Assembly: GCA_963657295.1 (NCBI GenBank)
Contig: CAVKMX010000057.1
Location: 1 to 14,588 of the forward strand
Length of the DNA stretch: 14,588 nt
DNA from: CAG-791 sp963657295
GTDB taxonomy: Bacteria > Bacillota > Clostridia > Lachnospirales > Lachnospiraceae
Reading direction: 5' to 3'
A model generated the notes under the pieces. It was not told the origin of the DNA. It saw only the letters and a list, made by a program, of their open reading frames with translations, and did no database searches. Shown piece by piece: positions 7,364 through 14,453 of this stretch. The first letter of the stretch is position 1, and every line of letters starts with the position of its first letter. A program made the translations under genes and the position numbers.

Positions 7364-8173
7364 TTAATTCAGCTTCCGATGGAGTGTCTCCAGAAAGCTG
7401 CGGTCCTCCAGCTTAATCAGCCGTGTCACCTCCGGTGAACGCCGTACCGCAAACGGTTCCTCCGGCCGCAGCTCCATGCGCTCATTTCCGTCAAAATCAG
7501 CGACGGCTGTCATATCCTGGTCCCGTTCCTGCCGGTGAATGATGATTTCGATGACAGAATCCGAGGACAGTACAATGGAACGCGCCCCGATCTGATGCGG
7601 ACAGATCGGGGTCAGAACCATCATCTTCGCTCCCGGCTCCACGATCGGCCCGCCCGCAGAGAGATTGTAGGCCGTGGATCCTGTCGGCGTACAGACAATG
7701 ATGCCGTCCGCCCGATAGCTGTTCAGAAGGACACCTCCCACATAAACATCAAAATTCATGATCCGGAGACACCCCGACCGCCCGATGACGATGTCATTCA
7801 GAGCATGAAAGGTCTGCTTCTCTCCGGTATTTCCTTCCTGCTCCCCCGCAATCATCATCCGTTCTTCCACATTGTAACGATTCTGCAGCAGCTGGATCAG
7901 TGCATCCCGCCAGCACGATTTTTCTGTCTCCGCAAGATATCCCAGGGTTCCCAGATTGATTCCGAGAATCGGTATTTTGTTCTTTCTGGCCCAGCCTGCC
8001 GCCCGCAGCACCGTTCCGTCCCCGCCAAGGACGATGCAGCATTCCGGTGTGAAGCCCTCCTTGTGGCCGGTTTCACATTCCGCCCCCTGCTCCCGGAGGA
8101 AGCGGCACACCTCCTGCTCGAAAATCCGCCCCTGATCCTTTGTGACATTGGTATAGATTTCGAATTTACGCAT
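7364..8173 (-). CDS. nadK: NAD kinase (ATP/polyphosphate-NAD kinase)
   Basis: NAD kinase phosphorylates the 2'-hydroxyl of the adenosine ribose of NAD to give NADP in the cytoplasm. The chosen start gives 269 residues, the normal family size. The nucleotide-binding GGDGTVLRAA motif lies at 50-59, with the catalytic Asp at 52. LGTLGYLAE (74-82), ALNDIVIGR with the N126-D127 pair (124-132), the glycine-rich TPTGSTAYNLSAGGPIV (162-178) and a C-terminal DFDGNERMEL (226-235) complete the family set. The frame is open to 8257, which would overlap tlyA by 17 nt and has no ribosome binding site. MRKFEIYTN is a typical start, with AGAGGGAAG a short distance upstream. The 67-nt gap before the gene holds a strong hairpin. 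Its position between tlyA and argR is common in Clostridia. Confidence 0.95.
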   Translation of the reverse strand: MRKFEIYTNVTKDQGRIFEQEVCRFLREQGAECETGHKEGFTPECCIVLGGDGTVLRAAGWARKNKIPILGINLGTLGYLAETEKSCWRDALIQLLQNRYNVEERMMIAGEQEGNTGEKQTFHALNDIVIGRSGCLRIMNFDVYVGGVLLNSYRADGIIVCTPTGSTAYNLSAGGPIVEPGAKMMVLTPICPHQIGARSIVLSSDSVIEIIIHRQERDQDMTAVADFDGNERMELRPEEPFAVRRSPEVTRLIKLEDRSFLETLHRKLN

Positions 8174-8192
8174 TTGCCTGCTTCCCTCTTTC

Positions 8193-8217
8193 GCGCATCT
8201 TCGGATGTCCGAAGCGC
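8193..8217 (-). other. Strong hairpin in the tlyA to nadK gap
   Basis: On the minus strand GCG-CTTCGG, loop ACAT, CCGAAG, a 3-nt bulge ATG and then CGC form a 9-bp stem (8217 to 8193). The following bases (GAAAGAGGG) contain the purine-rich region upstream of the nadK start and no T-run, so it is not a standard terminator. Just upstream is a 10-nt perfect palindrome, CTCTGCAGAG (8225-8234). Possible roles are RNA processing, protection of the downstream messenger or control of nadK translation. Confidence 0.55.
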
Positions 8218-8240
8218 TGCTCCCCTCTGCAGAGATCCGT

Positions 8241-9068
8241 TTATGAAAAGGCAGCATGGGAACGCTCTACCAGCTGCCGGATGGATGCCCTTTGCGCGGC
8301 GGTCAGCTCCTCCTTCTGTGCTGCAGCCTCCTCCGAACGCTCCAGATACATCAGATACTCAATATTTCCCTCCGGACCGCGAATCGGCGAATAATCCAGT
8401 CCCAGCAGATGAAATCCCTCTGACCGGGCGTAGCCGATCGCCGCCTCAATGACCTCACGGTGCACGGACGGCTCCCGGACAACCCCCTTCTTGCCGACCT
8501 TATCGCGTCCCGCCTCGAACTGCGGCTTGATCAGGCACACCATCTGTCCGCCCGCCGGCAGAATTGCCGCCGCTGCGGGCAGAATTCTGGACAGGGAAAT
8601 AAAGGAGACATCGCAGGAGGCAAACGACGGCACAGCATCCATATCCCCCGGACCAAGATACCGGAAATTGGTCTTCTCCATACAGGTCACACGTTCATCC
8701 TGCCGCAGCTTCCAGTCCAGCTGGCCGTATCCCACATCGATGGAATACACGCGGGCCGCGCCGTTCTGCAGCATGCAGTCCGTAAACCCTCCGGTGGAGG
8801 AGCCGATATCCATACAGATCCTGCCCTGCAGCTCGATCGGAAAAACCTTCAGTGCCTTTTCCAGCTTTAAGCCGCCACGGCTCACATAGCGAAGCGTTTC
8901 CCCCCGGATTTCCAGACGGATCTTCTCCGGATCAAAGGTTGCCCCCGGTTTGTCCTCCTTCTGCCCGTTGACATAAACAATGCCGGACATGAGCATGATC
9001 TTCGCCTTCTCCCGTGACGGCGCATACCCCCCCTCGGTCAGAATGACATCCAGTCTCTGTTTAGCCAT
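8241..9068 (-). CDS. tlyA: TlyA/YqxC-family RNA 2'-O-methyltransferase
   Basis: TlyA proteins transfer a methyl group from SAM to ribose 2'-OH groups of cytidines in rRNA; the mycobacterial enzyme acts on 16S and 23S rRNA, and some members were first described as hemolysins. The 275-residue protein has an N-terminal S4 RNA-binding domain (AKQRLDVILTEGGYAPSRE, 2-20, to about 62). An FtsJ-like methyltransferase domain follows, with SRGGLKLEKAL (63-73, catalytic-tetrad Lys), SAM motif DIGSSTGGFTD (87-97), DVSFISL (153-159), LIKPQFEAG (179-187) and GPEGNIEYL (231-239). The start at 9068 lies inside the 3' end of dxs, overlapping by 8 nt, with GAGAGG 6 nt upstream. The longer frame to 9107 would overlap dxs more and is not needed. 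A dxs-tlyA pair is common in Bacillota. The exact target nucleotide is not predictable. Confidence 0.93.
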   Translation of the reverse strand: MAKQRLDVILTEGGYAPSREKAKIMLMSGIVYVNGQKEDKPGATFDPEKIRLEIRGETLRYVSRGGLKLEKALKVFPIELQGRICMDIGSSTGGFTDCMLQNGAARVYSIDVGYGQLDWKLRQDERVTCMEKTNFRYLGPGDMDAVPSFASCDVSFISLSRILPAAAAILPAGGQMVCLIKPQFEAGRDKVGKKGVVREPSVHREVIEAAIGYARSEGFHLLGLDYSPIRGPEGNIEYLMYLERSEEAAAQKEELTAAQRASIRQLVERSHAAFS

Positions 9069-10932
9069 GCAATGCCTCTCGAATCCTTTCTGCAGCATGC
9101 TCTGCATCGATGCCCAGCTTCGCCTTCAGAAGCGGAACCGCCCCCTGTTCTACAAAGGTGTCCGGTATGGCAATTTTCAGGACCTTCTGTTCCGGCATGT
9201 GCTCCGTGCACCAGGCCTCCACATGCTCTCCGAAGCCGCCGCTCTCCACATTTTCCTCCATGGTAACGAGCAGCCTGTGCGAGGGCAGCTCTCTTTCCAG
9301 CATTTCGGTGTCAAACGGCATGGCAAACCTTGCGTTGACAACGGTTGCGTCCACCCCCAGAGGCAGAAGGAGCTCCCGCACCTCCATCGCCGTTTCCACC
9401 ATGCTGCCGAAGGCGAACAGCAGAACTCCCTTTTCCTTGCCTCCGCTTCCCTGTACGATCCGCTCGGATTTCCCGCAGACGATGGGCTCACGGATCTCCT
9501 GCATCCCGTCACAGACCACGCCCCGCGGATAACGAATGGCAATGGGATGCCCGAATTTCAGTGCAAACTTCAGGAGGTCCGATAATTCCCACTTGTTCTT
9601 CGGTGCCGCAATGGTCATGCCCGGAATGGTGGAGAGGAAGGAAATGTCGAAAATGCCCTGATGCGTTTCTCCGTCTGCTCCCACCAGACCGGCTCTGTCA
9701 ATGCAGAATACCACCGGCAGATCCTGCATACAGACATCATGGGAAATCTCATCGTAGGCTCTCTGCAGAAAGGTGGAATACAAGGCCACCACCGGCTTCA
9801 TGCCGCCGACGGCAAGACCCGCCGCAAAGGTGACCGCATGCTCCTCTGCAATCCCCACATCAAAGAAGCGGTGCGGGTAGATGTTGTGGAACCGCTTCAG
9901 CCCCGTGCCGTCCTCCATCGCCGCCGTGACGGCAACCACCTTCTCGTCTCTTTGACCCATCTTGATCATAACCGTCGAGAAGATATCGGAATAACTGACC
10001 TTGCTGTTCTTCTTGGGAAGTCCCGATTCAATTTCAAAGGGCGCCGTCCCGTGGAACCTTGCCGGATGGTTTTCCGCAGGGACATATCCCTCCCCCTTCT
10101 TGGTAATGACATGCACCACCACTGCCTTGCGGATGTGCGATGCCTGTTCAATGGCCGCCTTCACCGCCAGAGGGTCCATGCCGTCGATCGGTCCCAGATA
10201 GGTGATGCCGAGATTCTCGAACAGCATGCCCGGCAAAAACATGGATTTGAAGGTGTTCTTCGTTCTCCGGATTCGCTCCACCATGTCCGGGCTCTTGTCC
10301 TTCAGCGAATAATAGACCTTATCCCGCAGATCCAGATAGGAATTGGAGGTTCGGATCCGCTCAAGATACCTTGACATGCCGCCGACGTTCTCCGAAATAG
10401 AACGGTTGTTGTCATTCAGCACAATGATGTAATTGGTGTCCAGTCTGGCCGCATTGTTGAGTCCCTCATAGGCCAGCCCGCCCGTCAGCGAACCGTCCCC
10501 GATGACAGAAACCACCTTATAGCTTTCCCCCTGCAGATCCCTTGCCTTTACCAGACCGAGGCCTGCGGAAATTGACGTTGAGGCATGCCCGGTGTCAAAG
10601 GCATCGCAGTCGCTCTCCCTCCTCCTCGGGAACCCGGCCACTCCGCCGTATTGGCGCAGCGTGTCAAACCGATCCTTCCGGCCGGTGAGGATCTTGTGCG
10701 TATAGGATTGATGCCCTACATCCCAGACAATCTTGTCCTTCGGAAGATCCAGGGCAAGGTGCAGTCCCATGGTGAGCTCCACCGTTCCAAGGTTGCTGGC
10801 AAGATGTCCGCCCGTCACGCTGACCTTTTCGATGAGAAAGTTCCGCAGCTCCTGCGCCAGTTCCCTGTAGCAGCCCGAGGGCAGCTTTTTGATGTCCCCG
10901 GTTTGGTTGATTTGATCCAGATAATTGCTCAC
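9061..10932 (-). CDS. dxs: 1-Deoxy-D-xylulose-5-phosphate synthase
   Basis: Dxs condenses pyruvate and glyceraldehyde 3-phosphate, with thiamine diphosphate and Mg2+, to start the MEP pathway to isoprenoids; its product also feeds thiamine and pyridoxal synthesis in some bacteria. The chosen GTG at 10932 gives 623 residues, the usual length, beginning (M)SNYLDQINQTGDIKKLP. In this numbering, SVTGGHLASNLG lies at 38-49, GHQSYTHKILTGR at 73-85, the TPP motif GDGSLTGG to LNDNN at 145-175, the catalytic Glu region DVGIAEEHAV at 358-367 and DRAGLVGADGETHQG at 412-426. The transketolase C-terminal domain ends at about 610. An alternative GTG at 10983, 1 nt after the ispA stop, would add 17 residues that do not resemble the family. 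There is no ATG nearby. With ispA upstream, it forms an isoprenoid precursor block. Confidence 0.95.
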   Translation of the reverse strand: MSNYLDQINQTGDIKKLPSGCYRELAQELRNFLIEKVSVTGGHLASNLGTVELTMGLHLALDLPKDKIVWDVGHQSYTHKILTGRKDRFDTLRQYGGVAGFPRRRESDCDAFDTGHASTSISAGLGLVKARDLQGESYKVVSVIGDGSLTGGLAYEGLNNAARLDTNYIIVLNDNNRSISENVGGMSRYLERIRTSNSYLDLRDKVYYSLKDKSPDMVERIRRTKNTFKSMFLPGMLFENLGITYLGPIDGMDPLAVKAAIEQASHIRKAVVVHVITKKGEGYVPAENHPARFHGTAPFEIESGLPKKNSKVSYSDIFSTVMIKMGQRDEKVVAVTAAMEDGTGLKRFHNIYPHRFFDVGIAEEHAVTFAAGLAVGGMKPVVALYSTFLQRAYDEISHDVCMQDLPVVFCIDRAGLVGADGETHQGIFDISFLSTIPGMTIAAPKNKWELSDLLKFALKFGHPIAIRYPRGVVCDGMQEIREPIVCGKSERIVQGSGGKEKGVLLFAFGSMVETAMEVRELLLPLGVDATVVNARFAMPFDTEMLERELPSHRLLVTMEENVESGGFGEHVEAWCTEHMPEQKVLKIAIPDTFVEQGAVPLLKAKLGIDAEHAAERIREALHG

Positions 10933-10984
10933 GTCCTCTTTGCTCCCCGTCTGTTCGTTTCTCCTGTGCACATTCCGAGTCACT

Positions 10985-11896
10985 TTATCTGGTCCTGGTC
11001 ATCAGCCGCAGAACCAGCTCCTTCAGGAAATCACTGTGCGCGGAAAGCCGCTCCATCGATGCAGCCGCATGCTCCGTCAGTTCTCTTACCTTCTCTCTGG
11101 ATGCCTCCAGCCCGTTCATGGACACATAGGTTGCCTTTCCCTCTGCCGCATCCTTGCCGATGCTCTTCCCCAGCTCTTCCTGTGTGCCCGTGACATCCAG
11201 AATATCGTCCTGAATCTGGAAGGCGTGTCCGACATCCCCTGCAATCTCTCTTAATCTGCGGATGTCCTCCTCCGGTGCTCCTGCGAGCACGGCGCCGATC
11301 TGGAGTGCGGATGCGATCAGACAGGCGGTTTTCTTCTCATGAATGTAATGCAGCAGCTCCGGCGTCAGTTTCTCTGAGCTCTGATCTGTCACAATATCCG
11401 CACACTGTCCGCCCACCATTCCGTGAATTCCCGCATTCTCCGCGAGAATACCGAGCGCGCGGACAGCTCTGTCCTTCTCCTCTTCGTTTTCCGCTGCGCC
11501 ATAGGAAAGGAGTGCCGTTTCATAGGCATAATTCAGCAGGCCGTCTCCTGCAAGAACGGCCATGCCGTCCCCGTAGACCTTCCAGGTTGTCCTGCGGCCT
11601 CTTCGGAATTCATCATTATCCATGGCCGGCAGATCATCATGCACCAGAGAATAGGTGTGAATCATCTCCAGCGATGCCATAAAGGGCCGTACCATCTGCT
11701 CCTTCGCCCCGTACATGGCTGCGGTCTCCTGCATCAGAAGCGGCCGCAGCCGCTTTCCGCCGGCCTCTACGGAATAATCCATCGCATCGATCACCCGCTC
11801 GGCATACCCTTCCCTTGCGGGAAGATAGTCTGCAATGATGCGCTCCACCTGCGCCGTCCTGCTGCTGAGCTGCTGCTCAAACTCTCCTGTTGTCAC
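10985..11896 (-). CDS. ispA: Polyprenyl (farnesyl) diphosphate synthase
   Basis: IspA-type enzymes add isopentenyl diphosphate to allylic diphosphates to make geranyl and then farnesyl diphosphate, the precursor of undecaprenyl and quinone side chains. The 303-residue protein has GGKRLRP (46-52), the first Asp-rich motif DDLPAMD (87-93), GGQ..D (about 162-167) and the second Asp-rich motif DDILD (230-234). The two extra residues within the first motif and Tyr five residues before it (TYSLVHDD) match bacterial farnesyl rather than longer-chain synthases. The start is GTG at 11896, preceded by a near-perfect AAGGAGG 7 nt upstream; a frame to 11953 would overlap xseB by 32 nt and is not needed. 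It sits between xseB and dxs, as in Bacillus. Geranylgeranyl synthase activity cannot be fully excluded. Confidence 0.94.
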   Translation of the reverse strand: MTTGEFEQQLSSRTAQVERIIADYLPAREGYAERVIDAMDYSVEAGGKRLRPLLMQETAAMYGAKEQMVRPFMASLEMIHTYSLVHDDLPAMDNDEFRRGRRTTWKVYGDGMAVLAGDGLLNYAYETALLSYGAAENEEEKDRAVRALGILAENAGIHGMVGGQCADIVTDQSSEKLTPELLHYIHEKKTACLIASALQIGAVLAGAPEEDIRRLREIAGDVGHAFQIQDDILDVTGTQEELGKSIGKDAAEGKATYVSMNGLEASREKVRELTEHAAASMERLSAHSDFLKELVLRLMTRTR

Positions 11897-11903
11897 CGTC
11901 CTG

Positions 11904-11910
11904 CCTCCTT
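11904..11910 (-). promoter_or_regulatory. Ribosome binding site that sets the GTG start of ispA
   Basis: AAGGAGG on the minus strand lies 7 nt before GTG at 11896. It is among the strongest sites in the window and falls in the short xseB-ispA gap. It offsets the weaker GTG start codon and rules against the longer frame that overlaps xseB. Confidence 0.8.
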
Positions 11911-11921
11911 TCTCCACAGCC

Positions 11922-12176
11922 TTACGCAAAATCCTCGGCGGTGCCGTCCGCATTCAGCTTCTGTACCTTTTTCTCCACCCTGTCAATCCGGTCATTGGCA
12001 TAACGCAGCAGCTGCATTCCTTTTTCATAATTGTCGAAGGTCTGTTCCAGGGTGGCAGACTCTTCCTCCATCTGCTGCAGAAGATCCCTGATCTGTCCGA
12101 ATGCCTCCTCTACCGTAAGTTCCTTTCCCTGTTCATTTACGAATTTCTTCTGCGCCACGATTGCTCTCTTCTCCAT
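11922..12176 (-). CDS. xseB: Exodeoxyribonuclease VII small subunit
   Basis: XseB is the small non-catalytic subunit of exonuclease VII, several copies of which bind one XseA to make an enzyme that degrades single-stranded DNA from both ends. The 84-residue frame has the family helical-hairpin pattern: ELTVEEAFGQIRDLLQQME (19-37), LEQTFDNYEKGMQLLRYAND (43-62) and RVEKKVQKLN (66-75). The N-terminal 18 residues before ELTVEEAF are longer than usual. With the ATG at 12176 it overlaps xseA by 44 nt. That ATG has AAAGGA directly abutting it, too close to be ideal, and a GTG at 12158 would give 78 residues. The exact start is therefore uncertain. A small GGGG-GAAA-CCCC hairpin (12188-12199) lies just upstream inside xseA. 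Confidence 0.9.
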   Translation of the reverse strand: MEKRAIVAQKKFVNEQGKELTVEEAFGQIRDLLQQMEEESATLEQTFDNYEKGMQLLRYANDRIDRVEKKVQKLNADGTAEDFA

Positions 12177-13530
12177 TCCTTTCCCGCGGGGTTTCCCCCT
12201 CCGGTATAATCGCCGTCACTCTTGCATCCACACATCCGTCTCTCATGTGAACCCGTATGGCCTCCTCCGGATGAAGCGAGCATACACCGGATATCTTCCG
12301 TCCCTCCGCATCCGTCACCAGACCGTAGCCCCCGGACAGCCTTGCGGCAGGAGATGCCTTTTCCAGCTCCGCTGCCAGCAGCTGCAGCGTATGCCTTCTG
12401 TGCACGAGCCTGTCCTCCATCGCCTTCCGGAGCTTCTCCTGCTCGTTCAACGCCCTTCGGCTGCGCTCGATGCAGCCTCTCATCCGCTCTTCCAGCTGAT
12501 GCCGCAGGATCTGTCCGCTTCGTGCTCTCTCGATGCTGCGAAGACACGCATGCCGCAAATGCTCCTCCAGCTGTCCCGCCGCCATTCTCTGTATTTCCAT
12601 CCGCCGCTTCGGCGAGCAATGAAGCAGTTCGCTCTGCAGCTGTTCCGAATGCTGCCGCTGCAGTTCCAGCTTCCGCAGCATCGCCTTCTGCATATTCAGC
12701 TGCAGCTGCATGCAGTCTGTCTGAAACTGATTCCAGTCGAACACGGCGATCTCCGCCGCCGCCGATGGCGTCGGTGCTCTCAAATCCGCCACATAATCCG
12801 TGATCACCGTATCCACCTCATGTCCGACGGCCGATATGATCGGTGTCCTGCATTGGAATACCGCCTCCGCCACAGACTCCTCGTTGAAGGCCCACAGATC
12901 CTCGATGGAGCCGCCGCCGCGGCCTGCAATGATGACATCGACCCCGGCTGCATCCATGGTCCGGATTCCCCGGATCAGGCTCTCCGGCGCATCCTCGCCC
13001 TGCACAACGGCCGGATACAGGAGAATCTCCACATACGGGTTCCTGCGCCTTGCAATCTGAATGATGTCGCGCACTGCCGCCCCGGTGGGCGCCGTCACAA
13101 CGCCGAGGCGCCGGATATAGCGGGGAATCGGCTGCTTGTACTCCTCGGAGAACATCCCCATCTCTTCGAGCTTCTTTTTCAGCAGCTCAAAGCGCTCATT
13201 CAGAATACCGACGCCGTCACGGACAATCCGATCCGCGTAAAGCTGGTATTTCCCCTGCCTTTCGAACACGCGGACAGAGCCGGAAACGACAACGCCGTCT
13301 CCCTCCTTCATATGAAAAGAAAGGCCTCCAGACCGCTTTCCCGCATACATCATGCAGGAAAGCGTACCGGAGGCATCCTTTAATGTGAAATAGATATGGC
13401 CGGAGGAATGGTACGTGCAGTTGCTGATCTCTCCCCGGACCATTACCTGCCGCAGCAGATAGTCCTCGGAAAACATCCGTGCAACATACGTATTGATCTG
13501 TCCGACCGAATAAACCGTTCCGGCTGCCAT
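12133..13530 (-). CDS. xseA: Exodeoxyribonuclease VII large (catalytic) subunit
   Basis: XseA is the catalytic subunit of exonuclease VII, which trims single-stranded DNA in repair and recombination. The chosen start gives 465 residues (family about 445-460). The N-terminal OB-fold DNA-binding domain (about 5-100) begins YSVGQINTYVARMF. The catalytic domain carries GVVTAPTGAAVRDIIQIA (143-160), GRGGGSIEDLWAFN (203-216) and SAVGHEVDTVITDY (233-246) followed by VADLRAPTPSAAAE (247-260). A long Arg/Gln/Glu-rich helical region (about 265-410) is the XseB-binding coiled coil, and SGGYGLV near 418-424 is the conserved C-terminal motif. The ATG at 13530 lies 1 nt after the nusB stop, with AAGAAGG 6 nt upstream. 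The frame is open to 13668 but that would lie within nusB. Bacillus has folD between nusB and xseA; here they are adjacent. Confidence 0.95.
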   Translation of the reverse strand: MAAGTVYSVGQINTYVARMFSEDYLLRQVMVRGEISNCTYHSSGHIYFTLKDASGTLSCMMYAGKRSGGLSFHMKEGDGVVVSGSVRVFERQGKYQLYADRIVRDGVGILNERFELLKKKLEEMGMFSEEYKQPIPRYIRRLGVVTAPTGAAVRDIIQIARRRNPYVEILLYPAVVQGEDAPESLIRGIRTMDAAGVDVIIAGRGGGSIEDLWAFNEESVAEAVFQCRTPIISAVGHEVDTVITDYVADLRAPTPSAAAEIAVFDWNQFQTDCMQLQLNMQKAMLRKLELQRQHSEQLQSELLHCSPKRRMEIQRMAAGQLEEHLRHACLRSIERARSGQILRHQLEERMRGCIERSRRALNEQEKLRKAMEDRLVHRRHTLQLLAAELEKASPAARLSGGYGLVTDAEGRKISGVCSLHPEEAIRVHMRDGCVDARVTAIIPEGETPRERNGEESNRGAEEIRK

Positions 13531-13531
13531 G

Positions 13532-13939
13532 TCAATCCTTCTTGGTGAAACCTGCCAGCACACCGTTGACGAAGGGACCGGAATTCTCTGCGCCGAATTT
13601 CTTGGCGAGCTCCACAGCCTCTGCGATGGCAACACCTTCCGGAACCTCATCGTCCCACAGGATCTCATAGACTCCCAGCCGCATCACCGCAAGCTCCACA
13701 CGCCCGAGACGCTCCAGCGTCCATCCGCGCATCTTTCCGCTCAGCATTCTGTCAATTTCCGGAAGACGTTCCAGTATGGAATTCACCTTTTCCGTGATGT
13801 AATGCCTGTCCTTTTCCGTGAATTCCATGTCGCCGCTGGCGAAATACAGTTCCTCCTGTCCCGGCATCTCTGTCACATCATTGAATTCCACCCGAAACAG
13901 GATCTTGAATATCTGTTCTCTCTGAATGCTCCTTTTCAT
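13532..13939 (-). CDS. nusB: Transcription antitermination factor NusB
   Basis: NusB binds boxA RNA with S10 (NusE) and, in the NusA/G complex, prevents premature termination of rRNA operons. The 135-residue all-helical protein starts MKRSIQREQIFKILFRVEF and ends with the conserved block ERLGRVELAVMRLGVYEIL (76-94), VAIAEAVELAKKFG (103-116) and PFVNGVLAGF (122-131). Its ATG overlaps the asp23 stop as ATGA, so translation is probably coupled, and its own stop lies 1 nt before the xseA start. The pairing asp23-nusB matches yqhY-nusB of Bacillus. Confidence 0.96.
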   Translation of the reverse strand: MKRSIQREQIFKILFRVEFNDVTEMPGQEELYFASGDMEFTEKDRHYITEKVNSILERLPEIDRMLSGKMRGWTLERLGRVELAVMRLGVYEILWDDEVPEGVAIAEAVELAKKFGAENSGPFVNGVLAGFTKKD

Positions 13940-14325
13940 GACTCGCGGCTGCCTTCCTCCGGCATCTTAATGCCTGCAATACGGACATTCACGTCACTGA
14001 CCTCGAGTCCTGTCATATTCTCCACCGCCTGCACCACCTTGCTCTGAACCGTGCTGCAGGTCGCCGGTATATTGTATCCGTAGTCCATGATCAGGGACAG
14101 ATCCGCACGGACGGTTCCGTTCTCAAGCTCCACGCGAACTCCCATCGACGGGCGCTTCACGCCTGCCTTCTGCAGGAATCCGTCTCCCGCATTTCCCGCA
14201 AGTCCGGCAACGCCGTCCACTTCCTTCGCAGCATAGGCAATGATTGCAGAAACGACCTCGTCCGCAATGCGAACCGTTCCGATCTCCTCTGCACTGCCCA
14301 TCTTCTGAACATCATTTTCTGCCAT
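13936..14325 (-). CDS. Asp23/Gls24 family envelope-stress protein (YqhY-like)
   Basis: This is a DUF322 (Asp23/Gls24) protein of 129 residues. Family members are small proteins tied to the membrane or envelope stress; YqhY of Bacillus subtilis, encoded next to nusB, influences lipid synthesis. Visible features are IGTVRIADEVVSAIIAYAA (15-33), VDGVAGLAGNAGDG (36-49), VRVELENGTVRADLSLIMDY (63-82), IPATCSTVQSKVVQAVENMT (86-105) and VSDVNVRIAGIKMP (109-122), which is the usual domain from end to end. There is no signal peptide or membrane helix, so it is expected in the cytoplasm or attached through a partner. The ATG at 14325 has AAGGAG 6 nt upstream. It is the first gene after the promoter at 14424-14432 and overlaps nusB by 4 nt. 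Family is secure; the exact role here is not known. Confidence 0.93.
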   Translation of the reverse strand: MAENDVQKMGSAEEIGTVRIADEVVSAIIAYAAKEVDGVAGLAGNAGDGFLQKAGVKRPSMGVRVELENGTVRADLSLIMDYGYNIPATCSTVQSKVVQAVENMTGLEVSDVNVRIAGIKMPEEGSRES

Positions 14326-14419
14326 ATCAATCTCCTTGCAAATATCATCCTGTCTGCAGCCGTTCCTGCCGTATCCCGCACGCTCTTTGCCTGTGCAGAT
14401 CCGGCAGATGCCGAACAGG
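14326..14419 (-). promoter_or_regulatory. Leader of the asp23 operon with a 5' hairpin
   Basis: This roughly 90-nt stretch between the predicted transcription start and the asp23 ATG has no gene. Its 5' end can fold on the minus strand as CCTGT (14419-14415) with ACAGG (14394-14390), and an inner CGGC-ATCT-GCCG (14413-14402). The rest is G+A-rich and ends in the AAGGAG ribosome binding site (14337-14332), 6 nt before ATG. A 5' hairpin could stabilise the messenger. I see no known riboswitch consensus in it. Confidence 0.4.
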
Positions 14420-14423
14420 TATC

Positions 14424-14432
14424 ATTATACCA
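14424..14432 (-). promoter_or_regulatory. Extended -10 promoter of the asp23 operon
   Basis: The minus strand reads TGGTATAAT, a perfect match to the extended -10 consensus TGnTATAAT. There is no good -35 at 17 nt (TGGCTG); CTGTCA is nearer but only 14 nt away. Extended -10 promoters can work without a strong -35. Transcription would start near 14417 and read into asp23, nusB and the genes beyond. Part of the operon transcript may also come from further upstream through the structured RNA. Confidence 0.6.
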
Positions 14433-14453
14433 GATGTTCCTATTGACAGCCAC

